Assembly: GCA_024277475.1 (NCBI GenBank)
Contig: JAJRVC010000469.1
Coordinates: 1 to 5,013, forward strand
Source: Deltaproteobacteria bacterium
GTDB lineage: Bacteria; Desulfobacterota; Desulfobacteria; Desulfobacterales; JAFDCJ01
DNA: 5,013 nt
Direction of reading: 5' to 3'
Shown: piece after piece, positions 4,244 through 5,013 of the stretch
Layout of the letters: every line of letters begins with the position of its first letter
Numbering within the stretch: the stretch's first letter is position 1
The notes under the pieces: generated by a model
What the model saw: the letters and a program-made list of their open reading frames with translations, nothing else
Databases searched by the model: none
What the model was told of the DNA's origin: nothing
Program-made: the position numbers and the translations under genes

Positions 4244-4486
4244 ATGGCAGACAAGTGGAAACAAGGAAAGGACAGCGAATATTGCAATGCGATAAACGAG
4301 CTGATCCCAACGGCTCTTTTGAATACGGAAAACATCATCATGGAAAAGAGGGTAAAGGCCGGCATGAGGGTGCCGAAAGGCAGAGCGAGCAGGAGCCTTC
4401 TTGCTATCAGGCATCAGGATTACGACAGGATTTACCACAGAGAAATGAACCGCCTTGCGCGTGAGGCGGGGTTGAGGGATCTGTAA
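4244..4486 (+). CDS. 80-residue unknown basic protein
   Basis: It begins MADKWKQGKDSEYCNAINEL and ends LAREAGLRDL. The second half is basic and helix-prone (RVPKGRASRSLLAIRHQDYD, then HREMNRLAREAGL), which would suit nucleic-acid contact, but nothing proves this. An ATG at 4232 in the same frame would add 4 residues. I choose 4244 because GAGG lies 6 bases before it, while 4232 has no site at a good distance. Its TAA overlaps the next ATG by one base (TAATG). Confidence 0.65.
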   Translation: MADKWKQGKDSEYCNAINELIPTALLNTENIIMEKRVKAGMRVPKGRASRSLLAIRHQDYDRIYHREMNRLAREAGLRDL

Positions 4487-4767
4487 TGGCAACAAACGGT
4501 AAAGGGACAACAACTGAGCACAAGCAAATGCTCATGAAAATCGGGAGCTGCCCGATAACCGGGGGCGTGAAAACGCGGATGACAAAAAAATCATTCAAAA
4601 TGGCCTGTATGCATTGGCGGACAAGGGCAGAAGGTTTTTCAAGGGGAGACGGAAGAGACTTTTCCCGTATCTGCAAAAAATGCGGGGGAAGGAAGCCGCG
4701 AGAACTTGAATATGTACAGGTAATGACCGTTAAAAAATGGGGATCTTATGTTCAGGCGCAAATATAA
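4486..4767 (+). CDS. 93-residue Cys-containing phage protein, possible zinc ribbon
   Basis: It begins MATNGKGTTTEHKQMLMKIG. The middle carries ACMHW (Cys41, His43), then a Gly/Arg-rich loop (RTRAEGFSRGDGRDFSR), then CxxC at 63-66 (ICKKCGGRK). Cys41/His43 with Cys63/Cys66 could bind one zinc. An extra Cys lies at 22. GAGG lies 8 bases before the start and the TAATG overlap couples it to the previous gene. Its last 20 bases overlap the next gene. The family is unknown to me. A DNA- or RNA-binding role is possible. Confidence 0.65.
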   Translation: MATNGKGTTTEHKQMLMKIGSCPITGGVKTRMTKKSFKMACMHWRTRAEGFSRGDGRDFSRICKKCGGRKPRELEYVQVMTVKKWGSYVQAQI

Positions 4768-5013
4768 GAATCAAAAAATTGCGGTTGACGGACATAAGTT
4801 CGACAGCCGCAAGGAGGCTGCCAGGTACACGGAGCTTAAACTGCTCCAGCGGGTTGGGGTTATCAAAAATCTCCGCCTGCAGCCGTCTTTTAAAATCAGC
4901 CCTGGAGGCTGCATAGACCCTGCTACCGGCCGCAAGATGGCGGCCAGGAAGTATACGGCGGACTTCCTCTACGAAGAAAATGGGAAGAAGGTGGTCGAGG
5001 ACGTGAAAAGTCC
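4748..5013 (+). CDS. DUF1064-like nuclease-fold phage protein (5' part, cut by the window edge)
   Basis: The first 88 residues are visible. The pattern matches the phage family DUF1064: HKFDSRKEAARYTELKLLQ near residues 16-34, then NLRLQPSFKI (41-50), then KYTADFLYEENGKKVVEDVK (68-87). From what I know of the family it belongs with PD-(D/E)XK nucleases. The candidate active-site residues here are Glu23, Asp72 and Asp85-x-Lys87. In phages it sits among replication and recombination genes and may resolve or trim DNA, but its substrate is not established. GGGGA lies 5 bases before the ATG at 4748. The start overlaps the previous gene by 20 bases. The C-terminus is outside the window. Confidence 0.8.
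   Translation, partial: MFRRKYKNQKIAVDGHKFDSRKEAARYTELKLLQRVGVIKNLRLQPSFKISPGGCIDPATGRKMAARKYTADFLYEENGKKVVEDVKS

Noticed and set aside
3917..4513. Long - strand ORF (198 codons) opposite the + operon, plus neighbours in other frames
   Set aside because: It is antisense to four well-supported, tightly coupled + strand genes with good ribosome sites. Its composition is that of an antisense shadow.

Overview
The window looks like part of a bacteriophage or prophage genome. It carries a T4-type lysozyme, two HNH nucleases of different kinds, a cytosine-5 DNA methyltransferase, a DUF1064-type nuclease-like protein and a series of tightly packed small Cys-rich phage proteins. Genes overlap by ATGA, TAATG or a few codons, as in phage operons. 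The host is probably Gram-negative with moderate GC. A Desulfobacterota-like host is only a guess from the look of the methylase and HNH proteins, and no sequence here fixes the taxonomy.

Layout. (1) Positions 1-874, + strand: the end of an unknown small protein, a lysozyme and a small HNH nuclease, chained by short overlaps. (2) Positions 848-2990, - strand, read leftwards from a control region near 3040: a 55-residue ORF, a C5-methyltransferase reading frame, a 69-residue unknown protein and a 50-residue double-Cys-pair zinc protein. The last of these runs into the 3' end of the + strand HNH gene. (3) Positions 3040-3300: a divergent control region. It holds a leftward promoter with an operator-like palindrome in its spacer, a rightward promoter with a palindrome on its -35 box, and a roughly 150-nt structured transcript ending in a strong intrinsic terminator. 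(4) Positions 3298-3779: no convincing gene, but several inverted repeats and hairpins. (5) Positions 3780-5013, + strand: a zinc-finger protein, two unknown small proteins, a Cys-containing protein and the start of a DUF1064-like protein, spaced as one operon.

The most interesting object is the methyltransferase locus (1352-2830). All the main C5-methylase motifs lie in one frame in the right order, but that frame holds an amber codon where the family has Trp, and a TGA made by what looks like a 6-bp tandem duplication inside motif IV. Between motif II and motif IV sits a complete HNH endonuclease with its own near-perfect ribosome binding site, so a homing-type gene is nested in the methylase. 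The second half of the methylase is also open in another frame on the same strand (1435-2238). Its translation resembles a recurring phage protein type with PTP motifs and an 'MGYPTGW' end, so dual coding is possible.

The methylase as read is either a pseudogene, a recoded gene or a victim of base-calling errors. The - strand operon and the + strand operon are probably switched from the central control region. No repressor, integrase, terminase or structural gene lies inside the window.
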